NCBI GenBank assembly: GCA_965203985.1
Contig: CBDBDS010000002.1
Location: 124,001 to 188,000 of the forward strand
DNA: 64,000 bases
Direction: 5' to 3'
Origin: Bin87 sp965203985
Lineage (GTDB): Bacteria > Chloroflexota > Dehalococcoidia > Lucifugimonadales > UBA3495
The position numbers were made by a program, and so were the translations under genes. This document shows, in pieces, positions 41,965 to 49,836 of this stretch (position 1 is its first letter; each line of letters opens with the position of its first letter). Under the pieces are notes generated by a model. That model saw only the letters and a program-made list of their open reading frames with translations. It was not told where the DNA came from and made no database searches.

Positions 41965-42858
41965 TCAGACGCTGCGCGTGGCGAGCAGTTCCTGTTCGGA
42001 CAGCTCGCGAACGCTGCGCCCCACCATGGGCTCACCCAGGTCCTTGGACACGTCGGCCAGGATGTGCGGGTCGTTGTAGTGCGTGACCGCCTGGACGATG
42101 GCATGACCGCGGCGCACCGGGTCGCCGGACTTGAAGATGCCCGAGCCCACGAAGACGCCATCGGCTCCCAACTGCATCATGAGCGCCGCGTCGGCCGGCG
42201 TGGCCACGCCACCGGCGGCGAAGTTGACCACGGGCAAGCGGCCCTCCTCGCGGGTCTGCATGAGCAGATCAAGGCTCACGCGCATGTCCCGCGCCTCAAC
42301 AACCAATTCGTCGTCCGGCAGGTTCCGGAGCTTGCGGATGGCGTCCTGCACCGCCCGCATGTGGCGCACGGCCTCCACCACGTCACCGGTGCCGGCCTCG
42401 CCCTTGGTGCGAATCATGGCGGCGCCTTCCGAGACGCGGCGCAGGGCCTCGCCCAGGTCGCGGCAGCCGCAGACAAAGGGGACGGTGAAGTCGTGCTTCC
42501 AGACGTGGTGCTGCTCGTCCGCGGGGGTCAGCACCTCCGACTCGTCCACATAGTCCACGCCCATGGCCTCCAGGATCTGCGCCTCGACGAAGTGCCCGAT
42601 GCGGCACTTGGCCATGACCGGAATGGAGACGGAGTTGATGATCTCGGCGATCATCGACGGATCGCTCATGCGCGCAACGCCGCCGTCGGCCCGGATGTCC
42701 GCGGGCACCCGCTCCAAAGCCATCACGGCCACCGCGCCAGCTTCCTGGGCGATGCGGGCCTGGTCTGCGGTGACCACGTCCATAATGACGCCACCCTTGA
42801 GCATCTGGGCGTGGCCGGATTTGACGGTAAAGGTACCGGTCAGGACGTCAGCAACCAT
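41965..42858 (-). CDS. pdxS: Pyridoxal 5'-phosphate synthase subunit
   Basis: 297 residues from ATG 42858 (GAGGAGG upstream). Near-invariant segments: LKGGVIMDVVTADQARIAQEAGAVAVMALERVPADIRADGGVARMSDP, VDYVDESEVLTPAD, FVCGCRDLGEALRR, RTKGEAGTG and VNFAAGGVATPADAALMMQLGADGVFVGSGIFKS. The two catalytic lysines lie in these segments. Builds PLP from ribose-5-phosphate, glyceraldehyde-3-phosphate and ammonia. A minus-strand TATAAT is at 42903-42898. Confidence 0.97.
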   Translation of the reverse strand: MVADVLTGTFTVKSGHAQMLKGGVIMDVVTADQARIAQEAGAVAVMALERVPADIRADGGVARMSDPSMIAEIINSVSIPVMAKCRIGHFVEAQILEAMGVDYVDESEVLTPADEQHHVWKHDFTVPFVCGCRDLGEALRRVSEGAAMIRTKGEAGTGDVVEAVRHMRAVQDAIRKLRNLPDDELVVEARDMRVSLDLLMQTREEGRLPVVNFAAGGVATPADAALMMQLGADGVFVGSGIFKSGDPVRRGHAIVQAVTHYNDPHILADVSKDLGEPMVGRSVRELSEQELLATRSV

Positions 42859-42966
42859 GTGCGCGCCTCCTCAAATACAAAACGAATGCTTGCGCCCATT
42901 ATAGCCGCCGCCGGCGGGCCAATCAAATGTCGCGGCGCCTCGCGCGCGCCCATTTTCGCGGGAAAC

Positions 42967-43059
42967 TGTCATCGCGAGCGAAGCGCGGCAATCTGGTCAA
43001 GGCAACGGACGCCTCCACAGGAACGAGATCGCCACGTCGCTGCGCTCCCCGCGATGACA
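42967..43059. repeat. Dispersed palindromic repeat, TGTCATTGCGA type, copy 3
   Basis: Begins TGTCATCGCGAGCGAAGCG and ends CTCCCCGCGATGACA, inner pair GGCAATC / GAGATCGCC. Fills most of the space between rnc and pdxS. Relative to copy 1 the arm base change T to C (ATTGCGA to ATCGCGA) is matched in the other arm. Confidence 0.8.
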
Positions 43060-43142
43060 AACTTGGTACGCATGAAGCGAGGCGCGCATCCTCACAAGCA
43101 GTTGACCACCGCGGGGTTGCAGAGTGCCGAGATGCGCGGAAA

Positions 43143-43892
43143 TCAATCCGACGCCAGCGCGGCCAAGGCGGCGCGCGCTGCGGCGACCTCTGCGGCACTC
43201 TTGCTCGGCCCGGTTCCGGACCCCAGGACCTCTTCTCCGGTGCCGACCTCGACGTCGAAGTTAGGCTGGTGGGAGGGGCCTGAAGACGCCACCACTCGGT
43301 AGACGGGAGTGGGTCGGCCCTGGCCCTGGAGAAGTTCCTGGAGTTCCGCCTTGGGGTTGTCGGGCCGCCAATCAGGTTGGCACGCCGCGTCTACGGGCCC
43401 GGTCAGAGCCGACAGGACGAAATCGCGGGCGGCTCGGTTCCCCTGATCCAAGTAAATCGCGGCAATGACCGATTCCATGACATCGCCCAGCACGGCGTCG
43501 CCGTTGCGCCCGCCCGAAGCCTCGAACCCGCGCCCCACAAGAACGTACTCCGCGAGGCCCAGATCCCGCGCCGCGGCGGCCAGGGCGCGCTGGCTCAGCA
43601 GGGCAGTCCAGCGTCGGGTCAGCCCGCCCTCGTCGCACTCCGGGAGGCGGCGGTACAGTTCCTCGCTCACGATGAGCCGAACTACAACGTCGCCGAGGAA
43701 CTCGAGACGTTCGTACGAATCGGTGTCCGAACCCCCGGTCTCGTTGACGTACGAGCGGTGGGTCAGCGCCTGCATGAGCAAGCCCCGGTCCCGAAAGCTC
43801 AGGCCCAGGGCTTGTTCCAGTTCGGCGACCGGGCGATGTGCGCCGGGCGAACTCACTTGATGTAGGGCGCGTTTACCCGCGCACACCCTCAT
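43143..43892 (-). CDS. rnc: Ribonuclease III
   Basis: 249 residues if ATG 43892 is used; that ATG overlaps the upstream stop by 20 bases and has no ribosome site, so a start nearer residue 13 (a GTG) is possible. Catalytic signature YERLEFLGDVVVRLIV, then GDVMESVIAAIYLDQGNRAARDFV with the second acidic cluster, and a C-terminal double-stranded-RNA-binding domain (PKAELQELLQGQGRPTPVYRVV ... GSGTGPSKSAAEVAAARAAL). Processes rRNA precursors and structured mRNAs. Confidence 0.94.
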   Translation of the reverse strand: MRVCAGKRALHQVSSPGAHRPVAELEQALGLSFRDRGLLMQALTHRSYVNETGGSDTDSYERLEFLGDVVVRLIVSEELYRRLPECDEGGLTRRWTALLSQRALAAAARDLGLAEYVLVGRGFEASGGRNGDAVLGDVMESVIAAIYLDQGNRAARDFVLSALTGPVDAACQPDWRPDNPKAELQELLQGQGRPTPVYRVVASSGPSHQPNFDVEVGTGEEVLGSGTGPSKSAAEVAAARAALAALASD

Positions 43893-44505
43893 AGGGCCAC
43901 GGCGGGGACGGGCGCTTCACCTCGCCGACGTGCTTGTGGTCGGCCATCATCTCGACCAGGTTGTCGTAGATGGGTCCGGACTCGTCGTCGGACGGGATGA
44001 ACATCTTCACGAAGGCGGAGTTGCCGTTGGGGAAGACATAGAGGGGCACACCGAAGGCGCCGTGGACTTCCACCGCCTCGGTGTGGCTCTCGCCGATCTC
44101 CTTCAGGACTTCGGGGTCGGCCAGGTCTTCGGCGAACTGGCCCATGTCGACGCCTGAGGCCTCGGCCACGGCGTTGATGGCGTCCGCGTCGGTCAGGTCG
44201 ATGCGGTCCTCGTGCCGGGCCCGCAGTAGGTTGATGAAGAAGCGATCGAAGATCTCCTCGCCTTGGCGCTGCGCGGCGATGCCGGCGCGAAGCTCGAGCA
44301 AGGTGTTGTCCGAGTCGTCCTGCTCCCAGTACTTGAAGCCGTCGTCATTGTTGTTGTCGTGATTTACCTGGACCAGCGAGAATGGCTTCAGATCCACGGC
44401 GATTTCGTGGTCAGTATTCTCGCGTACTTTCGCCCACCACATGGCAGCGTTGTACACGAAGGGTCAACGAAAGTCGTAATAAACGGTGAAATCGGATTCG
44501 GCCAT
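43873..44505 (-). CDS. DsbA/FrnE-like thioredoxin-fold protein with in-frame TGA (probable selenoprotein)
   Basis: 210 residues if TGA at 44464-44466 is selenocysteine. ATG 44505 has GGGAGG at good spacing. The N-terminus reads DFTVYYDFR-U-PFVYNAAMWWAKV: residue 14 sits exactly at the active-site Cys of DsbA-like folds (pattern CPxx), with no second Cys in the motif. The helical insertion (NTLLELRAGIAAQRQGEEIFDRFFINLLRARHE) and the closing GVPLYVFPNGN with cis-Pro complete the fold. Read-through is required to keep the first strand; otherwise translation could begin only near 44457. A SECIS-like hairpin follows the TGA. It has its own extended -10 promoter; rnc follows, overlapping. Confidence 0.85.
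44419..44460 (-). promoter_or_regulatory. SECIS-like element after TGA codon
   Basis: By-eye fold of bases +4 to +45 after the TGA: lower stem of 9 pairs (UUCGUGUAC with GUACGCGAG, two G-U), small internal loop, upper stem CGC and CCA pairing with UGG and GCG around a bulged UG, and a 5-base apical loop UGUGG starting at +23. Bulged U near +18 and G-U in the apical loop near +24/+25 recall the SelB contacts in E. coli fdhF. Confidence 0.7.
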
Positions 44506-44580
44506 GATTTGGACCTCCCTGGATTTGATTGACCGTCGGTTCCGGGCGGTTTGCCCCGGGTTCACCGGGTTCGTGGGCCG

Positions 44581-44589
44581 ATTGTAGCA
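44581..44589 (-). promoter_or_regulatory. Extended -10 promoter of the DsbA-like gene
   Basis: Minus strand reads TGCTACAAT, about 75 bases upstream of ATG 44505. -35 weak. Confidence 0.5.
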
Positions 44590-44718
44590 CAGTCGGGCTC
44601 AGGCAAGGCAAGCGGGGAGACCCGCGCGCGACTTCGCCACACGGCCGGCAGGAATCAGGAAGCGTCGTCACATTCATTATTCCGATGTAAACGCAACCGT
44701 ACTATGCGCGAATCGCAA

Positions 44719-44747
44719 TTGACCCCAAATAATGCGATTGCTACAAT
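44719..44747 (+). promoter_or_regulatory. Promoter of the first P450 gene
   Basis: TTGACC 44719-44724, 17-bp spacer, TACAAT 44742-44747 with TGC directly before it (extended -10). Confidence 0.65.
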
Positions 44748-44830
44748 TGGGCAAACGCGGCGAGTATTGCCGCTGGTCAAGCCATGCCCGGCGGCGAATT
44801 TGACCATGAAAAGTCAGCGGGAGGGACTTT

Positions 44831-46117
44831 ATGGTTACCACCTTTAACGAAAACCTGTTTTCCCCTGAAGTCATCCAGGACCCGTATACGTACTTCGGGC
44901 GGATGCGCGAGGAGGACCCGGTCCACTGGAACGACCCCTACAAGCTGTGGGTCATTACCAAGTACAAGGACTTGGTCTGGGTCACCCGACGCCCTGAGGC
45001 ATTCTCGTCCGAGGTGTTCCACCGGGACCCGCTGCCTCCGTACCCCTCGATTGACGAATCCGACATGGGCCTCTACGAGGACGTGCGGAACTTCTTCAGC
45101 CAGTGGTTCATCCAGACCGACCGGCGCGCGGTGAGCACTCACGAGCACATTCGCGAGCACGGCGGGCCGGACCACACCGATATGCGGAAGGTCATCCACG
45201 GCTACTTCACGCCGAAGGCCATGGAACTCTGGCGCCCGCTGGTGCAATCTGCCATCAAGCAGTTGCTGGACGAGGCCGAAGACCGCGGCCACATGGACGT
45301 CATGCGCGACTACGCCACGCCGCTGCCGCTGCTGGTTATCGCCGCCATGATGGGCATCGAGACCTACGACCGGCAGTTCATCCGCTCACTGGCCGAGAAG
45401 CTGCTCTTCATCGGCCGGGGTAACGCCGACCGGATGCAGCCGCTGTCCGAGGGCATCACCGAGCTGCAGGACTACCTGCGCCCCATGGTCAAGGCCCGCC
45501 TGGACAACCCCAACGGCGACCTGCTGGACAAGATGACCGACGCCGCCCGGACGACCAACGCGGCCGGCCAACGCATCATGGACGAAGAGCAGGTGGTCGC
45601 CAATGCGATCCTGCTGCTCCTGGCCGGTCACGAGACCACCATCAACCTGATCTGCAACGGCACTCGGGCGTTCATGACCCACCCTGACCAGTGGGAACTG
45701 TTCAAGACCGATCCCGCAGGCAAGATGATCCGCGCCACCGAGGAATGCCTGCGGTACGACGCCCCGGTCAAGTCCATCACCCGCATCGCCGGTGAGGACG
45801 TCGAACTGGGCGGCAAGCTCATCCAGAAGGACGAGCGGATGCGCTGGTTCGTGACCTCTGCCAACCGCGACCCCGAGGTGTTCGACCGGCCCGACGACTT
45901 CGACGTCGAGCGGTACCCGAACCCCCACGTGGCCTTCGGCAGCGGCATTCACCACTGCCTGGGCGCCACGCTGGCCCGGCTGGAAGGGCAGGAAGCCTTC
46001 AAGGCTTTGGCCGAGCGGTTCCCGAACCTCAACATGAACTGCGATCCGGACGATCTCACCTACACTTCCAGCATCACGTTCCGGACGCTGGAGACGCTGC
46101 CGGTGAACCTGTCGTAA
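44831..46117 (+). CDS. Cytochrome P450 (first of four)
   Basis: 428 residues, GGGAGG before ATG 44831. I-helix oxygen-binding motif LLLAGHETTINL, K-helix ExxR in ATEECLRYDAP, and heme loop AFGSGIHHCLGATLARLEGQ with the heme-thiolate Cys376. Soluble class I bacterial type, no membrane anchor. It would receive electrons from a small ferredoxin such as the one at 51138. It has its own promoter and terminator-like hairpin. The substrate is unknown; the closely similar neighbours suggest duplication followed by specialisation. Confidence 0.95.
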   Translation: MVTTFNENLFSPEVIQDPYTYFGRMREEDPVHWNDPYKLWVITKYKDLVWVTRRPEAFSSEVFHRDPLPPYPSIDESDMGLYEDVRNFFSQWFIQTDRRAVSTHEHIREHGGPDHTDMRKVIHGYFTPKAMELWRPLVQSAIKQLLDEAEDRGHMDVMRDYATPLPLLVIAAMMGIETYDRQFIRSLAEKLLFIGRGNADRMQPLSEGITELQDYLRPMVKARLDNPNGDLLDKMTDAARTTNAAGQRIMDEEQVVANAILLLLAGHETTINLICNGTRAFMTHPDQWELFKTDPAGKMIRATEECLRYDAPVKSITRIAGEDVELGGKLIQKDERMRWFVTSANRDPEVFDRPDDFDVERYPNPHVAFGSGIHHCLGATLARLEGQEAFKALAERFPNLNMNCDPDDLTYTSSITFRTLETLPVNLS

Positions 46118-46145
46118 TCGGTTCACATTTCCCTAGCAGGGTTAC

Positions 46146-46173
46146 GAGGCCCGGCGAATGTCCGCCGGGCCTC
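46146..46173 (+). terminator. Terminator-like hairpin after the first P450
   Basis: 11-bp perfect stem GAGGCCCGGCG / CGCCGGGCCTC with a 6-base loop, followed by AGCCTTTATC. Confidence 0.65.
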
Positions 46174-46185
46174 AGCCTTTATCGC

Positions 46186-46214
46186 TTGCGCACCGGGCGC
46201 GTCAAGAATATAAT
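46186..46214 (+). promoter_or_regulatory. Promoter of the second P450 gene
   Basis: TTGCGC 46186-46191, 17-bp spacer, TATAAT 46209-46214. Confidence 0.6.
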
Positions 46215-46286
46215 CGGCGCATCATTGGAGCTTTTGCTGCGTATTTCGTCGGCAAATCGCGTGTCGCACATCGGAGGTCGCAGGAA

Positions 46287-47546
46287 ATGGTTAGCACGAT
46301 CAACGACAATCCGTTCTCCCTGGAAGCGATGTACCAACCCTACGAATTTTTCGCGCGGCTGCGCGAGTGGGAGCCGGTGCACTACAACGAGCAGTACGAA
46401 GTCTGGATGGTCACCGACTGGGAACACCTGGTATGGGTGACCCGGCATCCGGAGGTCTTTTCGTCCAGCGTGTTCGCCCGGGACCCCCGGCCGCCGAACC
46501 CGCCCATTGACGAAGACGACATGGAGATCTACAACTACATCAAGAAGTGGCAGGTCTCCCGGTTCATCCAGCACGACCAGAAGCGGTACAACCCCGGGGT
46601 TAGCGGGCCTGACCACGTGGACATGCGCCGCGTGATGCACGGCTACTTCACGCCCAAGTCCATGGAGATGTGGCGGCCGCTGGTGCAGTCGGCCATCGAC
46701 GAACTGCTGGACGCGGTGCAGGAAAAGGGCCGCATGGACGTCATGGCCGACCTGGCCACGCCGCTGCCCCTGCTGGTGATCGCGCGAATGCTGGGCATCC
46801 CGGACAGCGACCGGCCCATCATGCGCAAGCTGGCCAAGGACCTGCGCCACCTGAACCGAACCGGCCCGGATCGGATGGGCCCGCTGTCGGAATCGGTGCA
46901 GAACCTGCAGGACTACCTTGGCCCGCTGGTCGACGAACGCATCGCCAGTCCCAGGGACGACCTGATCTCGGTGGTTGCCGAGGGCGCGCGTCGGGGCATC
47001 TTCGACCGCGATATGGTGGTCAACAACGTGATGCTGCTTCTCTCCGCAGGCCACGAGACCACCATCAACCTGATCTGCAACGGCACGCTGGCCTTCACGC
47101 AGCACCCGGACCAGTGGGCCATCCTGAAGTCGGACCCCGAGGGCAAGACCGTGCGGGCCACCGAGGAATGTCTGCGCTACGACTCGCCGGTGAAGTCCAT
47201 CCAGCGGATCGCCATGGAGGACATGGATCTCAACGGTCAGCACATCAAGGAGAACGATCGGGTGCGCTGGTTCATCTCCGGCGCCAACCGGGATCCCAAG
47301 GTGTTCGACCGGGCGGACGACTTCGATGTCGAACGCTACCCCAACATGCACGTGGCCTTCGGCAGCGGCATCCACCACTGCTTGGGCGCGACCCTGGCGC
47401 GGCTTGAAGGACAAGAGATCTTCCGCAACCTGGCCAACCGGTTCGAGAGCCTGGAACTGGAAGTGCCGGCCGAGACGCTGGAATACGACCAGCTCATCGG
47501 CCTGCGAGCCCTGGAGACGCTGCCGGTCAAGGTGACCAACGCCTGA
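46287..47546 (+). CDS. Cytochrome P450 (second of four)
   Basis: 419 residues from ATG 46287 (GGAGGTCGCAGGAA upstream); in-frame extension to 46158 crosses the promoter and is rejected. Motifs: LLLSAGHETTINL, ATEECLRYDSP, AFGSGIHHCLGATLARLEGQ with Cys365. Very similar throughout to the next P450, including the region WQVSRFIQHDQKRYNP, so the two arose by tandem duplication. Its own promoter and a strong terminator bracket it. Confidence 0.95.
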   Translation: MVSTINDNPFSLEAMYQPYEFFARLREWEPVHYNEQYEVWMVTDWEHLVWVTRHPEVFSSSVFARDPRPPNPPIDEDDMEIYNYIKKWQVSRFIQHDQKRYNPGVSGPDHVDMRRVMHGYFTPKSMEMWRPLVQSAIDELLDAVQEKGRMDVMADLATPLPLLVIARMLGIPDSDRPIMRKLAKDLRHLNRTGPDRMGPLSESVQNLQDYLGPLVDERIASPRDDLISVVAEGARRGIFDRDMVVNNVMLLLSAGHETTINLICNGTLAFTQHPDQWAILKSDPEGKTVRATEECLRYDSPVKSIQRIAMEDMDLNGQHIKENDRVRWFISGANRDPKVFDRADDFDVERYPNMHVAFGSGIHHCLGATLARLEGQEIFRNLANRFESLELEVPAETLEYDQLIGLRALETLPVKVTNA

Positions 47547-47572
47547 CGACGCGCCGGTTCTCCGGACTTTCA

Positions 47573-47613
47573 GCGGCAGGGATGGGTGTCATGCCCGTCC
47601 CTGCCGCCTTTTT
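47573..47613 (+). terminator. Terminator after the second P450
   Basis: 14-bp stem (GCGGCAGGGATGGG 47573-47586 with CCCGTCCCTGCCGC 47594-47607, one T-G pair), 7-base loop, then CTTTTT. Confidence 0.9.
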
Positions 47614-47650
47614 CTGAGCGCCCCCGAGGTGGCCCGGGTTGGTGCGAATT

Positions 47651-47692
47651 TAGACGCGAACGTCTACCAGCGATGCCAAAATCGGTTATAAT
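47651..47692 (+). promoter_or_regulatory. Promoter with palindrome upstream of the third P450
   Basis: TATAAT at 47687-47692. The -35 region is poor and is occupied by a perfect 6-bp-arm palindrome TAGACG-CGAA-CGTCTA at 47651-47666, a shape expected of a dimeric repressor or activator site. Confidence 0.5.
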
Positions 47693-47761
47693 CGGCCCAT
47701 CAACAAGGGTTGCGGGCACGACGCCGGCAGCCGCGTCAAAGTACCACCGGAGGTACAACCA

Positions 47762-49033
47762 ATGGTAACCACCTTCAACGACAATCCGTTTTCGCCGGAA
47801 GCAATCTACAAGCCGTACGACTTTTACAATCGGCTGAGAGAGCACGAGCCGGTCTATTACAACGAGCAGTTCGAGGTGTGGATGATCACCTCGTGGGAGC
47901 ATCTGGTGTGGGTCACCCGCCACCCCGAGGCGTTCTCGTCCAGCGTGTACGCTAGGGACACCCGCGCGCCCAACCCGCCCATCGATGAAGACGACATGGA
48001 GCTCTACAACTTCATCAAGAAGTGGCAGGTTTCCCGGTTCATCCAGCACGACCAGAAGCGGTACAATCCGGACGTCTCCGGCCCGGACCACATCGACATG
48101 CGCCGCGTGATGCACGGCTACTTCACCCCCAAGTCCATCGAGATGTGGCGGCCGCTGGTGCAGTCGGCCATCGACGAGCTGCTGGACGCCGTGGAAGCCA
48201 AGGGTCGCATGGACGTGATGGCCGACCTGGCCACGCCGCTGCCTCTGCTGGTCATCGCGCGGATGCTGGGCATTCCGGACAGCGAGCGGGAGCGCCTCCG
48301 CGAACTGGCCAAGGACCTGCGGTTCCTCAACCGCGAGGGTCCCGACCGCATGAAGCCGCTGACCCAGGCGGTGCGAAACCTCCAGGACTTCATCGCGCCG
48401 ATGGTGGAAGACCGGGTCACCAATCCCGAGAATTTCGATGCCACCGACCTGATGTCCGTAGTCTGCGAAGGTGAGCGGCAGGGCGTGTTCAACCGGGACA
48501 TGACCGTCAACAACATCATGCTGTTGCTGTCCGCCGGACACGAGACCACCATCAACCTGATCTGCAACGGCACGCTGGCGTTCACCCAGCATCCGGAACA
48601 GTGGGCGATCCTCAAGTCCGATCCCGAAGGGAAGACCGTCCGCGCCACTGAAGAAGCCCTCCGGTATGACTCCCCGGTGCGCTCAATCCAGCGTATCGCG
48701 ACGGATGACATCGAGCTGAACGGCCAGTTGATCAAGAAGAATGACCGGGTCCGCTGGTTCATTCCTGGCGCCAACCGCGACCCCAAGGTCTTCGACCGTG
48801 CCGATGACTTTGACATCGAACGGTACCCGAACCAGCACGTCGCCTTTGGCAGCGGCGTCCATCACTGCCTCGGCGCCACCCTGGCACGGCTGGAAGGGCA
48901 GGAGATCTTCCGTAACCTGGCCAACCGGTTCGAGAAGGTCGAGCTTGAGATCCCGGTGGAAGAGGTCGAGTACGACCACGTCCTCACCTTCCGCGCGGTG
49001 GAGAGCCTGCCCGTGAAGGTCACGAGCGCCTAG
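47762..49033 (+). CDS. Cytochrome P450 (third of four)
   Basis: 423 residues from ATG 47762 (GGAGGT upstream). Motifs: LLLSAGHETTINL, ATEEALRYDSP, AFGSGVHHCLGATLARLEGQ with Cys369. Closest to the second P450. It alone of the four has a palindromic site over its -35 region, suggesting separate regulation. It ends at a strong two-way terminator shared with the convergent HicA-like gene. Confidence 0.95.
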   Translation: MVTTFNDNPFSPEAIYKPYDFYNRLREHEPVYYNEQFEVWMITSWEHLVWVTRHPEAFSSSVYARDTRAPNPPIDEDDMELYNFIKKWQVSRFIQHDQKRYNPDVSGPDHIDMRRVMHGYFTPKSIEMWRPLVQSAIDELLDAVEAKGRMDVMADLATPLPLLVIARMLGIPDSERERLRELAKDLRFLNREGPDRMKPLTQAVRNLQDFIAPMVEDRVTNPENFDATDLMSVVCEGERQGVFNRDMTVNNIMLLLSAGHETTINLICNGTLAFTQHPEQWAILKSDPEGKTVRATEEALRYDSPVRSIQRIATDDIELNGQLIKKNDRVRWFIPGANRDPKVFDRADDFDIERYPNQHVAFGSGVHHCLGATLARLEGQEIFRNLANRFEKVELEIPVEEVEYDHVLTFRAVESLPVKVTSA

Positions 49034-49062
49034 CATCGTCATCCCCGGAATAACGGGCCAGA

Positions 49063-49102
49063 AAAAGGGCCGGCGGTCGAACCCATGACCGCCGGCCCTT
49101 TT
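49063..49102. terminator. Bidirectional terminator
   Basis: 16-bp perfect stem (49063-49078 with 49087-49102; core GGGCCGGCGGTC), 8-base loop, A-run on the left arm and T-run on the right arm, so it can act for the P450 (plus) and the HicA-like gene (minus). Confidence 0.9.
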
Positions 49103-49116
49103 GTTGCCGCGTACCG

Positions 49117-49362
49117 TCAATGATCACTGTAGAGAGATTCCAATGCCGCCTCTATCTCAACCGTGCTGATCCCTATCTTGGACAGAATGAACGCCAGGTC
49201 GTCAAACGGTATGTCCCAATCGTCGGTGGTAATTATTATTGTGCTGTCATCCTGGCTGCCCACATAAACCGCATATGCTCCGAAGCGCTCCACTTGCTGG
49301 ATATCGAGCCGGCCGAGTATGCCGGTAACTTCTAGCCAACTGAGGTTTCGACCGCTAGGCAA
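49117..49362 (-). CDS. Small protein, HicA-like layout
   Basis: 81 residues from TTG 49362 with GGAGGT at ideal spacing. WLEVTGILGRLDIQQVERFGAYAVYVGSQDDSTIIITTDDWDIPFDDLAFILSKIGISTVEIEAAL follows a helix-strand-strand-helix order like HicA, but the usual catalytic His is replaced (FGAYAVYV). It overlaps the 3' end of the HicB-like gene by 8 bases. A diverged HicA or an unrelated partner; function unknown. Confidence 0.55.
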   Translation of the reverse strand: MPSGRNLSWLEVTGILGRLDIQQVERFGAYAVYVGSQDDSTIIITTDDWDIPFDDLAFILSKIGISTVEIEAALESLYSDH

Positions 49363-49703
49363 TCAATACCTCCTCCAGGCTCGTTTCCGCCTCCGTCCCC
49401 CCGTGACTTGGGGTGTCGACGCGCCTGTTTTCGGGCGAGGTTTGCGTTACCGCGTCGGGCTCGTCCCGTTGCTCACGCTCAATCCTGTAGTAAGGCACCC
49501 CGCGCTTGGTGAGAAAACGCTCGATGGCTTCGATGTCCCCGTGGAAACTGGCCAGCAGGGCGGTAACCGCCTTGTTCACCTCGCCCCTGGCCGCTTCGCG
49601 GGTTACGCCGTACACGATGAACCCAAGCTCCGGGGAGCGACAGGCCCAACGGTCAGCCCTTTCTTCGGTTTCAATTGTGATTTGGACGTACGCTTTAACC
49701 ATA
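49355..49703 (-). CDS. HicB-like protein
   Basis: 115 residues from ATG 49703 (AAGGTGG upstream). VKAYVQITIETEERADRWACRSPELGFIVYGVTREAARGEVNKAVTALLASFHGDIEAIERFLTKRGV resembles HicB-type or DUF1902-like small proteins with a strand-strand-helix core. The C-terminal tail is rich in Glu and Thr (DEPDAVTQTSPENRRVDTPSHGGTEAET). Divergently transcribed from the fourth P450, with overlapping -10 regions. Confidence 0.6.
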
Positions 49704-49775
49704 TTGTCCACCTTTTGCGGGACAGCACTGGAGCCCGGCTGACCGGTGCGCGACAGAGCACTGTCCTCCGTTTGA

Positions 49776-49798
49776 ATTGTAGCATCGCTTGTGATAAT
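49776..49798. promoter_or_regulatory. Overlapping divergent promoters
   Basis: Minus strand TGCTACAAT (plus 49776-49784) faces plus strand TGTGATAAT (49790-49798). Their closeness means the HicB-like gene and the fourth P450 probably compete for RNA polymerase. Confidence 0.55.
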
Positions 49799-49836
49799 TT
49801 TGAGCGCACCGACGCCCACCCATTGAGGGGTTCGCC

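Larger units (their letters stand above)
44506..44830. other. Divergent intergenic region between the DsbA-like gene and the first P450
   Basis: About 325 bases holding two promoters: extended -10 for the minus-strand gene (44581-44589) and a good sigma70 promoter for the P450 (44719-44747). No gene seen. Confidence 0.6.
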
